Positions 36,884-47,722 of a DNA stretch of 64,000 bases are shown piece after piece. The stretch is taken from assembly GCF_027859255.1 (NCBI RefSeq), contig NZ_JAQHXR010000002.1:248001-312000 (forward strand), in the 5' to 3' direction. The translations under genes and the position numbers were made by a program. The notes below the pieces were generated by a model. The model saw nothing but the letters and a program-made list of their open reading frames with translations. It did no database searches and was not told where the DNA came from. How positions within the stretch are numbered: the stretch's first letter is position 1; the number at the start of each line of letters is the position of its first letter. Source of the stretch: Helicobacter ibis. Lineage in GTDB: Bacteria > Campylobacterota > Campylobacteria > Campylobacterales > Helicobacteraceae.

Positions 36884-38356
36884 TCAATCTGCAAACCCAA
36901 AGCGATTTTCTTTGGATTGTTTTGTAATCAATAAAAATGGAGTTTTTTCATTGGTTTTTAGCATTCTGCCCTCTTTAATTAGGGAGTTTATATCCTTCCA
37001 AATATTATTTTTATCAACATATATCTTGTCAAATTTTGTCTCACTCATATATGCAAAATACATAGTATGCTTATATGCAGTCTTAACACAATTAAACTTA
37101 TTTTGTGCAAGAATCTTTAGCTTCATTTCCATAGCTTCTTTTTCATCTGAAGTAACTATTAGATAATATCTCTTATGTTGCTTTTTTAACTTGTTTATAT
37201 GATGATAGAGCAAGTTGTCATATTCATTTAGTTTATGTTTATTTAACCTATCTAAATATTGTTCTATATAGTATGTTGTAATTGGAACCATTTCATTTTC
37301 TGGGTTTTTAAAATAGATTTTTTCAAAAGACACAGAATGCAGTGCTTTGCTATAAATTTTATCATCTAAAATGCTAAAGCAAATATCAAGTCCGCTTTTT
37401 ATCTTTTTATAAATCCTTTGATATGTCTTTGCAAACAAGCTTTGAAATTCTTCAAAATAATGCTTTTCAAACTGCTCTTTTAATGACATTAGTGTTGTAA
37501 ATTTATACTCTAACTTTTGCTCTTCACTTAGCAGGTGATTCATTTCAGATTCTAGTTTTTCTTTTTTTGCCTTGCTTTCACTTACATTTAGTTTACTCTC
37601 AATACGCCTATTTAGCAATGATACTTCACTTTTAATACTAGCAATCCTTTTTGTAGCAAATGCCTTTGAATCTCTAGCATTATCTATTGCTGCAAGTAAT
37701 GCCTGAAAATGACATTGTTGCGATAGAAAAAACTGCTCAAAGATATACTTGACATTCAAGTTTTGATTCCTCTCAAACTCCCTAAATGCTGTCTCAAGTC
37801 TAGCAACAACACTTAACTCTTCCATAAAATCATCTTTTTTTATTGTTTTATCTATGTTTAATAAATTATCAAGTGCCTTTGGAACAAATTTTTTCACATA
37901 AAAATAATCATACAAAAACTCACCATCTGATAAATGCAAATCATTTAAAAATGAAATTGCTAAAAATTCTTCTTTAAAATAACACTTAATTGAATCTACA
38001 AGCTTGATAGTAAGTGGGATAGTTGTGATGTTATCGTAGTTTGTTTGCTTGTATATCTTTTGCACCATTTGTGCTCTTATGTTGCTTTGGAGCGTTTCTA
38101 ATTGTTCATCAGTATCATTATGCCAAAAATCATATTCACTAATTAGAGTATTTCCACCAAATTCTTGAAACTTAGATACCCTACAATCAGTAATCACATT
38201 GTCATTATTGCACCTAAATTCAACATACATACCCACCATAGGCATAACCTTCATATCATGCCATGTCTCTTTTGTGAATTCAAAAAGCATTTTAGAAGAG
38301 TTTATAACTACCCCCTTGCCATTACTGCTTAAATATCTGACTATTCGCCCATGCAT
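36884..38356 (-). CDS. OB-like / coiled-coil / pseudo-receiver protein (paralogue B)
   Basis: 490 residues. The N-terminal 60 (HGRIVRYLSSNGKGVV ... GMYVEFRC) look like a cold-shock/OB-type beta domain. A long helical part follows, with coiled coil at about 220-300 (RIESKLNVSESKAKKEKLES). From about residue 393 a receiver-like domain starts at KRYYLIVTSDEKEA and has FDKIYVDKNN at the acceptor position. Its layout, plus local matches such as FEEKYFDEF in paralogue A versus FEKHYFEEF here, marks it as a relative of the protein at 679-2130. The helicase gene comes next in the operon and plsC overlaps its start by 16 bases, hinting at an RNA-linked role, but function is unknown. Confidence 0.62.
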   Translation of the reverse strand: MHGRIVRYLSSNGKGVVINSSKMLFEFTKETWHDMKVMPMVGMYVEFRCNNDNVITDCRVSKFQEFGGNTLISEYDFWHNDTDEQLETLQSNIRAQMVQKIYKQTNYDNITTIPLTIKLVDSIKCYFKEEFLAISFLNDLHLSDGEFLYDYFYVKKFVPKALDNLLNIDKTIKKDDFMEELSVVARLETAFREFERNQNLNVKYIFEQFFLSQQCHFQALLAAIDNARDSKAFATKRIASIKSEVSLLNRRIESKLNVSESKAKKEKLESEMNHLLSEEQKLEYKFTTLMSLKEQFEKHYFEEFQSLFAKTYQRIYKKIKSGLDICFSILDDKIYSKALHSVSFEKIYFKNPENEMVPITTYYIEQYLDRLNKHKLNEYDNLLYHHINKLKKQHKRYYLIVTSDEKEAMEMKLKILAQNKFNCVKTAYKHTMYFAYMSETKFDKIYVDKNNIWKDINSLIKEGRMLKTNEKTPFLLITKQSKENRFGFAD

Positions 38357-39042
38357 ATATCACTCTTTGTATAAATTTTTGTATATTCATCTTGCATTAA
38401 TTCTTTAAGTTCGTTATACCAATCATCTCCACTAGGAATAAAAGATTCTAAGTATTTAATTGTAAAATTGGAATTATCAAACTTAAATGCACCAACATCT
38501 AAATTAGCCCTAGTTCCAAAAAACACTATCGGTTGCACCTTTAACTTAAAGTTATCTATCAAAACCTTAGCTCCTTGCTTGAAAGGTAATAGCTTCTCTC
38601 CTCCTTTTGATCTAGTGCCTTCTGGGAAGATACATAGCACTCTATTGTTATGCAATCTATCTTCTGCTTCTTTAAGTAGCCTTATTATCTCTCTTTTACT
38701 CTCTCTATTTATAAGTATCATTTTTGGTGCCTTTAGTGCATGTCCATACAAGAAAGCTTCACCTAACTCCTTTTTGGCAATCCAACATAAATTAAGAGGA
38801 CATATAGCCTCTAATACTATTACATCCATGAAACTTTGATGATTCATTACTAAAATTTGTGCTTCTTTATCTATGCTACCAATCTCCTCATATTTCACAC
38901 AAAATATCTTTAAAAATATTTTAGCAACAAATCGCCTAATAACCCTATTATATCGCCCAAACATATACATAAACAAAATAGCAAAAGGCACAACAACTAG
39001 CACATATACTACAGCATTAAAGGCTCTAATTTTGGACATCAT
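38341..39042 (-). CDS. plsC: 1-acyl-sn-glycerol-3-phosphate acyltransferase
   Basis: A 233-residue membrane-associated enzyme that makes phosphatidate from lysophosphatidate. An N-terminal membrane helix (about 8-30) precedes the catalytic MNHQSFMD (HxxxxD, about residue 67), and FPEGTRS near 140 binds the glycerol phosphate. It starts at an ATG-ATG pair that overlaps the end of the SH3-like protein by 17 bases. Confidence 0.93.
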   Translation of the reverse strand: MMSKIRAFNAVVYVLVVVPFAILFMYMFGRYNRVIRRFVAKIFLKIFCVKYEEIGSIDKEAQILVMNHQSFMDVIVLEAICPLNLCWIAKKELGEAFLYGHALKAPKMILINRESKREIIRLLKEAEDRLHNNRVLCIFPEGTRSKGGEKLLPFKQGAKVLIDNFKLKVQPIVFFGTRANLDVGAFKFDNSNFTIKYLESFIPSGDDWYNELKELMQDEYTKIYTKSDICMGE

Positions 39043-40249
39043 TCTTCTTAACCCACCCTATTCTATCATCATCTAATAAAACCTTGTAATATCCTCTCTT
39101 ATCATCTAAAATCTTAACTTCTAATACATTATTTGTTGTCATAATTATTGTAGAGTTAAAGGTAGGCTGAATCCTAATTGGTATATTTGCCTTTAACACC
39201 GCTTCACTCCTAGAAGATAAAACCACAAACAAAACTACAAGCAATGCTACAAATACAACAATAAAAATAACTTTCCTCTTATAAAAATAAAGTCCAATAA
39301 AAATCAGTAATAAAAATAAAATTATAGATACTTTAAAAAATTGCAAATTGTTTTTTGGCTTTATATCGCTTTGAGTGCTAACCCTCTCATCATGAGGGAT
39401 ATTTTCAACTTGTAATTCAACATATTTTGATTGCTGTGTATTAAAATAATCAAAAGAAATAACACCTAAAGACTTTGGCACTATTACATAATAAAATGCT
39501 ACAGATTCTTTGTAATTTCCATCTTTGCTTTCAATGCCCTGTTGAGAATAATTATCTAAGTAAAAATCAAACAAATTACCAACTTTACTAGCAAGTTGAA
39601 AAACAGCTAGATTATTTTCAGAATCATAAGTTGTAATTTTTGTATCTAATATTCTTAAATCATTTGCAATAACTTGAGAATATCTACCCTTTCTATCAAG
39701 CTTGATTGCTTTACCACGCATAAAATCCGTGCTTTCTGTGAATTCTCCATCGCTTGTATTTATCGTAACTTTTAGCTTAGGTATTGAATAGCTTGTCTGC
39801 TTTATTTGAAAATAAAATGTATTTTTCAAGCTAGAATCTGGTTCTAATATCCAATTTTCCTGCGGATTTAAAATAGCAACACTATCATTTTCTATAATAA
39901 ATTCCGTCTTTATCGTGGAATAATCTCCAAAAACTAACATCTTAAAATCAATAGGAATTATTTGATTTACATACAAAATATCATTAGAAAAATTAACCAC
40001 ATTTAAGTAAATATGTTTTGTAATAACAGCATTATTTTGAATGCTTGTAGTGCTATTTGACTCACTTGTTATATTGTTTTGATTGCTACTATTGTAGATT
40101 AATTCTTTGATTTCTTTTGTTAGCTCGTTTGATTGTATGGCTTCTTGTTGTTCTATTGTATCATTAGTCCTAGTCAAGCTAGAATCTAATGACACATCGC
40201 TTTGTGCATACAATAATAGTGAAAATAGAAAATATATAAAAATTTTCAT
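39026..40249 (-). CDS. Exported membrane protein with beta domains and C-terminal SH3-like domain
   Basis: 407 residues. A signal peptide spans about 1-16 (ending YAQS), followed by a Ser/Asn-rich linker and a beta-rich periplasmic region at about 80-285 somewhat like BatD. Two transmembrane helices lie at about 298-317 and 322-345. The last 55 residues look like a bacterial SH3 domain (ANIPIRIQPTF ... GYYKVLLDDDRIGWVKK). No enzyme motif is seen. It follows purQ with a 4-base overlap, although its role is probably in the envelope, not purine synthesis. Confidence 0.65.
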   Translation of the reverse strand: MKIFIYFLFSLLLYAQSDVSLDSSLTRTNDTIEQQEAIQSNELTKEIKELIYNSSNQNNITSESNSTTSIQNNAVITKHIYLNVVNFSNDILYVNQIIPIDFKMLVFGDYSTIKTEFIIENDSVAILNPQENWILEPDSSLKNTFYFQIKQTSYSIPKLKVTINTSDGEFTESTDFMRGKAIKLDRKGRYSQVIANDLRILDTKITTYDSENNLAVFQLASKVGNLFDFYLDNYSQQGIESKDGNYKESVAFYYVIVPKSLGVISFDYFNTQQSKYVELQVENIPHDERVSTQSDIKPKNNLQFFKVSIILFLLLIFIGLYFYKRKVIFIVVFVALLVVLFVVLSSRSEAVLKANIPIRIQPTFNSTIIMTTNNVLEVKILDDKRGYYKVLLDDDRIGWVKKNDVQN

Positions 40250-40905
40250 AGAATCCTAGACTTTACAAACCCATGTAACATTTTAAGTCCAGCATCATTG
40301 CCAAGAAGACTATCCACCGCTCTTTCTGGATGTGGCATAAGACCAAAAACATTTTTTTGCTTGTTGCAGATTCCTGCTATATTGTTAATAGAACCATTTA
40401 TATTATCTTTATACCTTAATATCACTTGATTATTTTTTTCTAATTCTTCTACATTATCAATATAATAATTACCATCAGCATGGGCTATAGGGACATTAAC
40501 CATATCACCTGTATTGAAGTTTGATAAAAATGCATTATTATTATCCACCACTTCTAAATCTACACTCTTTGATATGAAGTGTAGATTCTCATTCCTCTTC
40601 ATAGCACCATCTAATAATCCACTCTCAAGCAATATCTGAAAACCATTGCAAATCCCAAGCACATATCCACCATCATTGGCAAACTTAATAACACTCTTCA
40701 TAATCGGAGAAAACCTAGCAATAGCACCACTTCTCAAATAATCACCATAGCTAAAGCCACCCGGAATTACGACAAGCTTAGTATCACTTGGTAAAGATTC
40801 TTCTTTATGCCAAATTATCTTTGTCTTTACCCCAAGTAAAGAATATGCATACTCCATATCATATTCACAATTAGTGCCCAAAAATTGTAAAATAGCTACA
40901 CTCAT
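40246..40905 (-). CDS. purQ: FGAM synthase subunit PurQ (glutaminase)
   Basis: A 219-residue class I glutamine amidotransferase that supplies ammonia to PurL for making formylglycinamidine ribonucleotide. The nucleophile is the cysteine in GICNGFQIL near residue 86, and the His-Glu pair is in MPHPERAVD near 196. It works with PurS, whose gene overlaps its start by 4 bases, and PurL, which is not in this window. Confidence 0.95.
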   Translation of the reverse strand: MSVAILQFLGTNCEYDMEYAYSLLGVKTKIIWHKEESLPSDTKLVVIPGGFSYGDYLRSGAIARFSPIMKSVIKFANDGGYVLGICNGFQILLESGLLDGAMKRNENLHFISKSVDLEVVDNNNAFLSNFNTGDMVNVPIAHADGNYYIDNVEELEKNNQVILRYKDNINGSINNIAGICNKQKNVFGLMPHPERAVDSLLGNDAGLKMLHGFVKSRIL

Positions 40906-41138
40906 AACAATATCTCATAATCTTCTATAACTACATTAGCCAACAAACTCTCGCACATCTCTGTAACTTCTTGCCTAACCTTTTCTTTATCATCACTATT
41001 TATGTTAAGTGTAATTATTTTGCCAACACTAACATCGCTTACGCTATTATGTCCCAATGATAGCAATGCATGGTGTATAGCTTTACCTTGAGGGTCTAAG
41101 ATTCCACTTCTTAATCTTACTTTTACTTCAACTATCAC
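40902..41138 (-). CDS. purS: FGAM synthase subunit PurS
   Basis: A 78-residue ferredoxin-like small subunit that bridges PurQ and PurL in the multi-subunit FGAM synthase. Typical sequence is VKVRLRSGILDPQGKAIHHA near the start and VGKIITLNI in the middle. It lies between purC (11 bases upstream) and purQ (4-base overlap). Confidence 0.94.
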   Translation of the reverse strand: MIVEVKVRLRSGILDPQGKAIHHALLSLGHNSVSDVSVGKIITLNINSDDKEKVRQEVTEMCESLLANVVIEDYEILL

Positions 41139-41149
41139 ATAAACTCCTA

Positions 41150-41863
41150 TTAGCCTAAAATACGCTTTAAGACTTCTTCATAAGCCATTTTGACATTACC
41201 TAAATCTTGTCTAAATCTATCTTTATCTAGCTTTTCATTTGTATCTTTATCCCAGAATCTACAAGAATCAGGAGTAATCTCATCTGCTAACAATATCTCA
41301 CCATCACACATTCCAAACTCTAACTTAAAATCAATCAAATTAAGATTCTTGCTATCAAAAAATGGTCTTAATACATCATTGACTTTTCTACCTATCTCTC
41401 TTAATTTATCTAGTACTTCTAATGAACTAACGCATTTTAAAATCAACGCATGCTCATCATTTATAATAGGATCACCAAGAGAATCATCTTTATAATAAAA
41501 TTCAACCAAAGTAAATGGCAATACTTCGCCTTCTTTAATACCCAACCTCTTACTTAAAGAACCTGTTGCTATATTTCTAACAACAACTTCAATAGGGATT
41601 ATCTCTACGAGCTTACAAAGCATCAAATTATCGTCTAATGTTTCTACATAATGTGTTTTGATACCATTTTTTTCCAAAAGTTTAAAAATTTCAGATGAAA
41701 TTTTGCAATTTAATGCACCTTTGCCACTCTCACTACCTCTTTTTTTAGCATTAAACGCAGTCAAATCATCTTTAAATTCTGAAATAACCAACTTAGAATC
41801 ACTAGTCTTGTATAGCTTTTTACCTTTACCTTCATATAATTGTTCTAACTTTTCCATATACAA
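41150..41863 (-). CDS. purC: SAICAR synthetase
   Basis: A 237-residue ATP-dependent ligase that adds aspartate to CAIR in purine synthesis. Family motifs are [10 protein letters not shown] near residue 9, [12 protein letters not shown] near 38, the [14 protein letters not shown] stretch near 95 and [14 protein letters not shown] near 192. It comes 3 bases after ctpA and leads the purCSQ cluster. Confidence 0.96.
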   Translation of the reverse strand: MYMEKLEQLYEGKGKKLYKTSDSKLVISEFKDDLTAFNAKKRGSESGKGALNCKISSEIFKLLEKNGIKTHYVETLDDNLMLCKLVEIIPIEVVVRNIATGSLSKRLGIKEGEVLPFTLVEFYYKDDSLGDPIINDEHALILKCVSSLEVLDKLREIGRKVNDVLRPFFDSKNLNLIDFKLEFGMCDGEILLADEITPDSCRFWDKDTNEKLDKDRFRQDLGNVKMAYEEVLKRILG

Positions 41864-41866
41864 CTC

Positions 41867-43153
41867 CTATATCACAGAAAATATCTTTAGTGCATCTATT
41901 GCACTTTTTAATTGTATATCTTGTAGCACTTGTTTTTGTGTTATTGTGTTTTTTGACTTATCATCTTTTTTATTCTTAGCTTTAGTATTCTCCACCTTTT
42001 CTAACTCACCCTCTAAATGTTTTTGCAAATCAGCCTCTTTTATGCTAAAGAGATTATCACTATGTGGCACAACACCCGGCTCTACTTTTATATCAGGAGT
42101 TACACCTACTGCCTGTATTGTTCTGCCACTAGGGAGATAATATCTAGCAATTGTAAGTCTTAATGCCTCCTTCTTTTCGGTTGGTAATATAACTTGCACA
42201 CTACCTTTACCAAATGTGCTCTCTCCTACTATTATCCCTCTTTTATTATCCTGTATAGCACCAGCTACAATCTCACTTGCACTAGCGCTTCCATTGTTTG
42301 TCAATACAACCAAAGGGGTGTTAGCGTAAGGCGTTCTTTTTGTAGCTTTATAAACTATATTTTCATCTTTAATCCTACCCTTTTGAGATACAATTACACC
42401 ATCTTTAATAAATAAATCACTAAGCTCAACTGCTTGATTTAGTAATCCTCCTGGATTATTTCTTAAATCCAAAATGATTCCATCTAATTTTTTGAATTTC
42501 TTAAGCTCATCTTCTACTCTTTGGCTTACTTTTTTATCAAATGAAGTTACACGCACATAAGCATAATTAGTATCTTCTATTGTCCTTGCATACACAGATT
42601 CAACTTGAATGTTATCTCTTACGATATCAAATACTAAAGGTTTTGGTTCATTTTTTCTGACTATTGTTAGCTTTACTTTTGTTCTAGGCTTTCCACGCAT
42701 TTTACTAACAGCATCATCTATATCCATATTTAATGTGCTTTCATCATTTATCTTTAGGATAATATCTCCACTTTTTAAACCAACCTTATCGCCAGGAGTG
42801 CCTTCAATTGGTGCCACAATAGTAATTCCACCATCTTTTAGTGATATTGTTATACCTATCCCACCAAACTCTCCATCTGTTTGAATCTTTAAATCATCAT
42901 ATTTGTCCTCATTCAAATACGCAGAATGTGCATCTAAATTTGACATAAGACCATTTATTGCCTTATCAACAATTTCATTTAAAGTTAATTCATCAACATA
43001 ATACTTCTCAATAGTGCCAATCACTTTTCTTAGCTTATTATAAGCTTCTAATCTAGATTCATCATCATTGGCCAAAACAGGAAAAACAAACAAAACCGAA
43101 AACATCAAAGCTATACTAATAGCCTTAGAAAATCCACCCAAAAATTTCATCAT
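41867..43153 (-). CDS. ctpA: Carboxyl-terminal processing protease (S41)
   Basis: A 428-residue periplasmic serine protease. A signal peptide covers about 1-28 (ending VLANDD). A PDZ domain lies at about 90-175 (GGIGITISL ... GLKSGDIILKIND). The catalytic serine is in NNGSASASEIVAG near residue 300, and the lysine is in GESTFGKGSVQ about 25 residues later. A Lys/Glu-rich C-terminal tail follows. It is the first gene of the minus-strand run reaching to mutS2 and is preceded by about 50 AT-rich bases. Confidence 0.95.
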   Translation of the reverse strand: MMKFLGGFSKAISIALMFSVLFVFPVLANDDESRLEAYNKLRKVIGTIEKYYVDELTLNEIVDKAINGLMSNLDAHSAYLNEDKYDDLKIQTDGEFGGIGITISLKDGGITIVAPIEGTPGDKVGLKSGDIILKINDESTLNMDIDDAVSKMRGKPRTKVKLTIVRKNEPKPLVFDIVRDNIQVESVYARTIEDTNYAYVRVTSFDKKVSQRVEDELKKFKKLDGIILDLRNNPGGLLNQAVELSDLFIKDGVIVSQKGRIKDENIVYKATKRTPYANTPLVVLTNNGSASASEIVAGAIQDNKRGIIVGESTFGKGSVQVILPTEKKEALRLTIARYYLPSGRTIQAVGVTPDIKVEPGVVPHSDNLFSIKEADLQKHLEGELEKVENTKAKNKKDDKSKNTITQKQVLQDIQLKSAIDALKIFSVI

Positions 43154-43206
43154 TACAGCCTAAAAATTAAGTTAATTGTCTATTCTAACTCAATAACTCT
43201 TATATG

Positions 43207-43884
43207 TTAATTATTTTGCAAAAGTTTTTTACAAAGCTCATAGTCTTCCTTGATTCCTATGTCTATAAATGTATTATCAAATACAATTCCAGTTGCATTA
43301 AGCTCTCTAAAATGAATCTCTAAAAAAGTTTCAAAAGAAAACCTAGAATCTAAAACAAACCCATTAAAAATATCTTTTTTTATTTTATAGATTCCAGCAT
43401 TTATATAGCCCTCTTTAAAATATTTTTTTTCTAAAAAGCTCTCTATATATCCATTATTTATAACAACAGAACCATATCTATCAAAATTAGTCATATACTT
43501 TAAAGATAAAGAAATACTAGAATCTAAAAGTCGAATATCATCTAAAGAAGGAGTAAAGTAAGTATCTCCATTTATCACATAGCATTCGCTACTAGTTATA
43601 TATTCTAATGCTTTTTTTATAGCCCCACCTGTACCTAATGGCGAATTTTCTATGCTATATTTCACTTCGATACCCAAATATTTATCTCTAAAGTAATCAA
43701 CTATAAATTCTTTTTTGTAAGATACAGCCAGTATTACTCTTAGAACACCTTGTGCTTTAAGATATTTAAAAATGTAGTGTAAAAATGGCTTACCATTTAT
43801 ATCTGCCATTGGTTTTGGAACATCTTTTACTACATCTCTTAGCCTAGTTCCAAGTCCACCTGCTAGGATTATTACTTCTTTCAA
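43207..43884 (-). CDS. hddC: D-glycero-D-manno-heptose 1-phosphate guanylyltransferase (HddC-type)
   Basis: A 225-residue nucleotidyltransferase. It opens with KEVIILAGGLGTRLRD, the classic LAGGxGTRL nucleotide-binding motif, followed by MADINGKPFLHYI. I prefer the TTG at 43882-43884, with GGAGAG upstream inside the end of hddA; the frame stays open to an ATG at 43911. With HddA it would give GDP-D-glycero-alpha-D-manno-heptose, as in the Campylobacter capsule pathway. It is the last gene of the surface-sugar operon. Specificity (GDP-heptose or another sugar) is inferred from the neighbour. Confidence 0.82.
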   Translation of the reverse strand: MKEVIILAGGLGTRLRDVVKDVPKPMADINGKPFLHYIFKYLKAQGVLRVILAVSYKKEFIVDYFRDKYLGIEVKYSIENSPLGTGGAIKKALEYITSSECYVINGDTYFTPSLDDIRLLDSSISLSLKYMTNFDRYGSVVINNGYIESFLEKKYFKEGYINAGIYKIKKDIFNGFVLDSRFSFETFLEIHFRELNATGIVFDNTFIDIGIKEDYELCKKLLQNN

Positions 43885-43885
43885 T

Positions 43886-45842
<1,957 letters not shown>

Positions 45843-46688
45843 TTATATTTTCAATAAAAATGCATCTTTTCCATCACCAATTGGCATAGGAACTATTCCA
45901 TTATTCTTTGCAAACTCATCTACAGCTTCTCTAACTCCAGTATATCTTAAATGAAAATAATCATCTACTAAAAGCACCCCCCCCCCTACTAATCGTGGGT
46001 AGAAAAACTCACATCCTTCTTTAATTGGAGCATACAAATCTGTATCCAAATTTACAAAACAAAATTTCTCATTTTGTGGAATCTCTTTTGCGGTATCCGG
46101 AAAATAACCTTTTATGAAATAACAATTTCTCAAGTTTGTTAATTTTGACTTTACTAAATTTATGGAAGTATCGCTAAAATCACTAGAAGTAGAATTAGAA
46201 AATCCCATATCTTTATCTATTTTACAATCATCCTCGCTAAAACCTTCAAATGAATCTAAAAGATAAAACTTAGACTCAGGGAAAAGTAAGTTAATATATT
46301 TTGCAAATTCACCCTTATAAACACCTATTTCGGCCACACTACCGCTAATATTATTTTTATGAAAAATATTGCTCAAACTAGATAGAAAATCAACCCTCAC
46401 GCTAAAATGTGCATATTCCTTATCAATTACACCATCTTTTATACCAACACTACACAACTCATCTAATGCTTCTTCTCTCTCAAAAGTGCCTAAAAATATC
46501 TTATCAAACTCCAAATTCTTCAAATCGCTTGGAGAATAGACATTGTATTTTACTCCATTTATCTCTAGCTTAGAATCCCCGCCTTCATACCTATTATCAA
46601 CAAATCCCAACACTTCATAATCAAATCTTAACTGAAGCAAAATTTGTCTGCCTCTCCTACCTGTCCCAAAAATCAGTGCTTTTTTCAT
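45843..46688 (-). CDS. Rossmann-TylF methyltransferase fusion with in-frame poly-G tract
   Basis: 281 residues. The first 90 form a Rossmann-like sugar/nucleotide-binding unit (KKALIFGTGRRGRQIL ... EVLGFVDN). The rest is a TylF/MycF-type O-methyltransferase, with VAEIGVYKGEFAKYINLL (AdoMet site, about 115) and NLDTDLYAPIKEGCEFFYPR with the acidic metal-binding residues. A G10 run encodes part of VGGGV near residue 235. Ten G keeps the frame; one fewer gives a stop after VGGGCF, one more after VGGGGAFSR. So the gene is ON here but phase variable. It probably O-methylates the sugar made by the neighbouring genes. Confidence 0.8.
   Translation of the reverse strand: MKKALIFGTGRRGRQILLQLRFDYEVLGFVDNRYEGGDSKLEINGVKYNVYSPSDLKNLEFDKIFLGTFEREEALDELCSVGIKDGVIDKEYAHFSVRVDFLSSLSNIFHKNNISGSVAEIGVYKGEFAKYINLLFPESKFYLLDSFEGFSEDDCKIDKDMGFSNSTSSDFSDTSINLVKSKLTNLRNCYFIKGYFPDTAKEIPQNEKFCFVNLDTDLYAPIKEGCEFFYPRLVGGGVLLVDDYFHLRYTGVREAVDEFAKNNGIVPMPIGDGKDAFLLKI
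45977..45986 (-). repeat. Poly-G10 tract, phase-variation site (ON)
   Basis: Ten consecutive C on the plus strand (G on the coding strand) inside the TylF-type methyltransferase gene, near codon 235 of 281. The present length is in frame. Such tracts change by slipped-strand mispairing in Campylobacter and Helicobacter. Confidence 0.9.
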
Positions 46689-46738
46689 ATAAAACCTTTA
46701 AAAAGTTAAGATTCTAACAAAAAAACTTTTAAAACACT

Positions 46739-47722
46739 CTATATAACATTTGGTGTATCAATCCAAGCAAAACAACCATCACAAACACTCATAGCACCTC
46801 TGCCTTTTTGTAAATGAATCTCTCTTATGCTTTGTAATTTTTTAGATTCTTGCCACACTTCCTTAATGCTTTGTGTATCTAGATCGCCTAAGACCACATT
46901 TCTACACTGATCTACACAGCAAAGTGCAACTTGACCATCAGCTTTAATAACCATAGTATTAAAAAGCACATAACATGGTATATCCCTTATAGCATTATAC
47001 TCATTATCTACAGTATCGCTAACAAGTAAATCTACTCCCTTGTCTCTAACCTTATCTGTCATAGAAAGAGATAAATCATCAACCTTAATACCATCTCCAA
47101 AACTAGAATCTAAAAACTTCTCCCAAAAACTCAAAATATAAGGTATGTCATTTTTGGTTACTTCACTCTTTATTACGCTAATACGCACAGATACATTTTT
47201 CTTTAGACTATCTCTAAGCTTTATAAACTGCAAGATATTCCCTAATACTTCTTCAAATTTCAATCCAACCCTTATATTCTCATAAGTTTTTTTACACAAA
47301 CTATCAATAGAGAAATTAATTCTATCTATACCACTATTTAATATTTCAATAGCTTTTTCTTTATCCATAAGCGAAGCATTTGTTGTGATACTGACTCTTA
47401 TACCACTTTTAGATATTTTTTCTATTCTTTGTGCTAATTTTTTGTCCATCAATGGCTCATTTCCAACAAACATAGCCACCTTTTGGACCCACTCTCTATT
47501 ATATATTATCTCATTACTTATTTTGTCAAATAATGCATCGTCCATATATGGCTTTCTTATATTTTTACGCCATTCTTCAATACCACACATCACACATCTA
47601 GCAGTGCAATTATTTGTAGTTTCTAAATTTATAAATCTAGGAAAATTATAATAATCCTCAAATTTTTCGCCCTTACCACCTTGCAAGATTCTATCTTCTA
47701 CATACTTTTTTCTATCTAACAT
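46739..47722 (-). CDS. Radical SAM/SPASM protein in sugar locus
   Basis: A 327-residue protein. The radical-SAM cluster motif is TTNNCTARCVMCGIEEW (CxxxCxxC, about residues 38-46). A second cysteine set lies near the C-terminus (ALCCVDQCRNVVLGDL and SVCDGCFAW), typical of SPASM domains that bind extra iron-sulfur clusters. FSIDSLCKKTYENIR is a usual radical-SAM barrel motif. Its substrate is unknown. It lies between the Fcl-like and the TylF-type genes, so a reaction on a nucleotide sugar or glycan is likely. It overlaps the upstream gene by 7 bases. Confidence 0.78.
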   Translation of the reverse strand: MLDRKKYVEDRILQGGKGEKFEDYYNFPRFINLETTNNCTARCVMCGIEEWRKNIRKPYMDDALFDKISNEIIYNREWVQKVAMFVGNEPLMDKKLAQRIEKISKSGIRVSITTNASLMDKEKAIEILNSGIDRINFSIDSLCKKTYENIRVGLKFEEVLGNILQFIKLRDSLKKNVSVRISVIKSEVTKNDIPYILSFWEKFLDSSFGDGIKVDDLSLSMTDKVRDKGVDLLVSDTVDNEYNAIRDIPCYVLFNTMVIKADGQVALCCVDQCRNVVLGDLDTQSIKEVWQESKKLQSIREIHLQKGRGAMSVCDGCFAWIDTPNVI

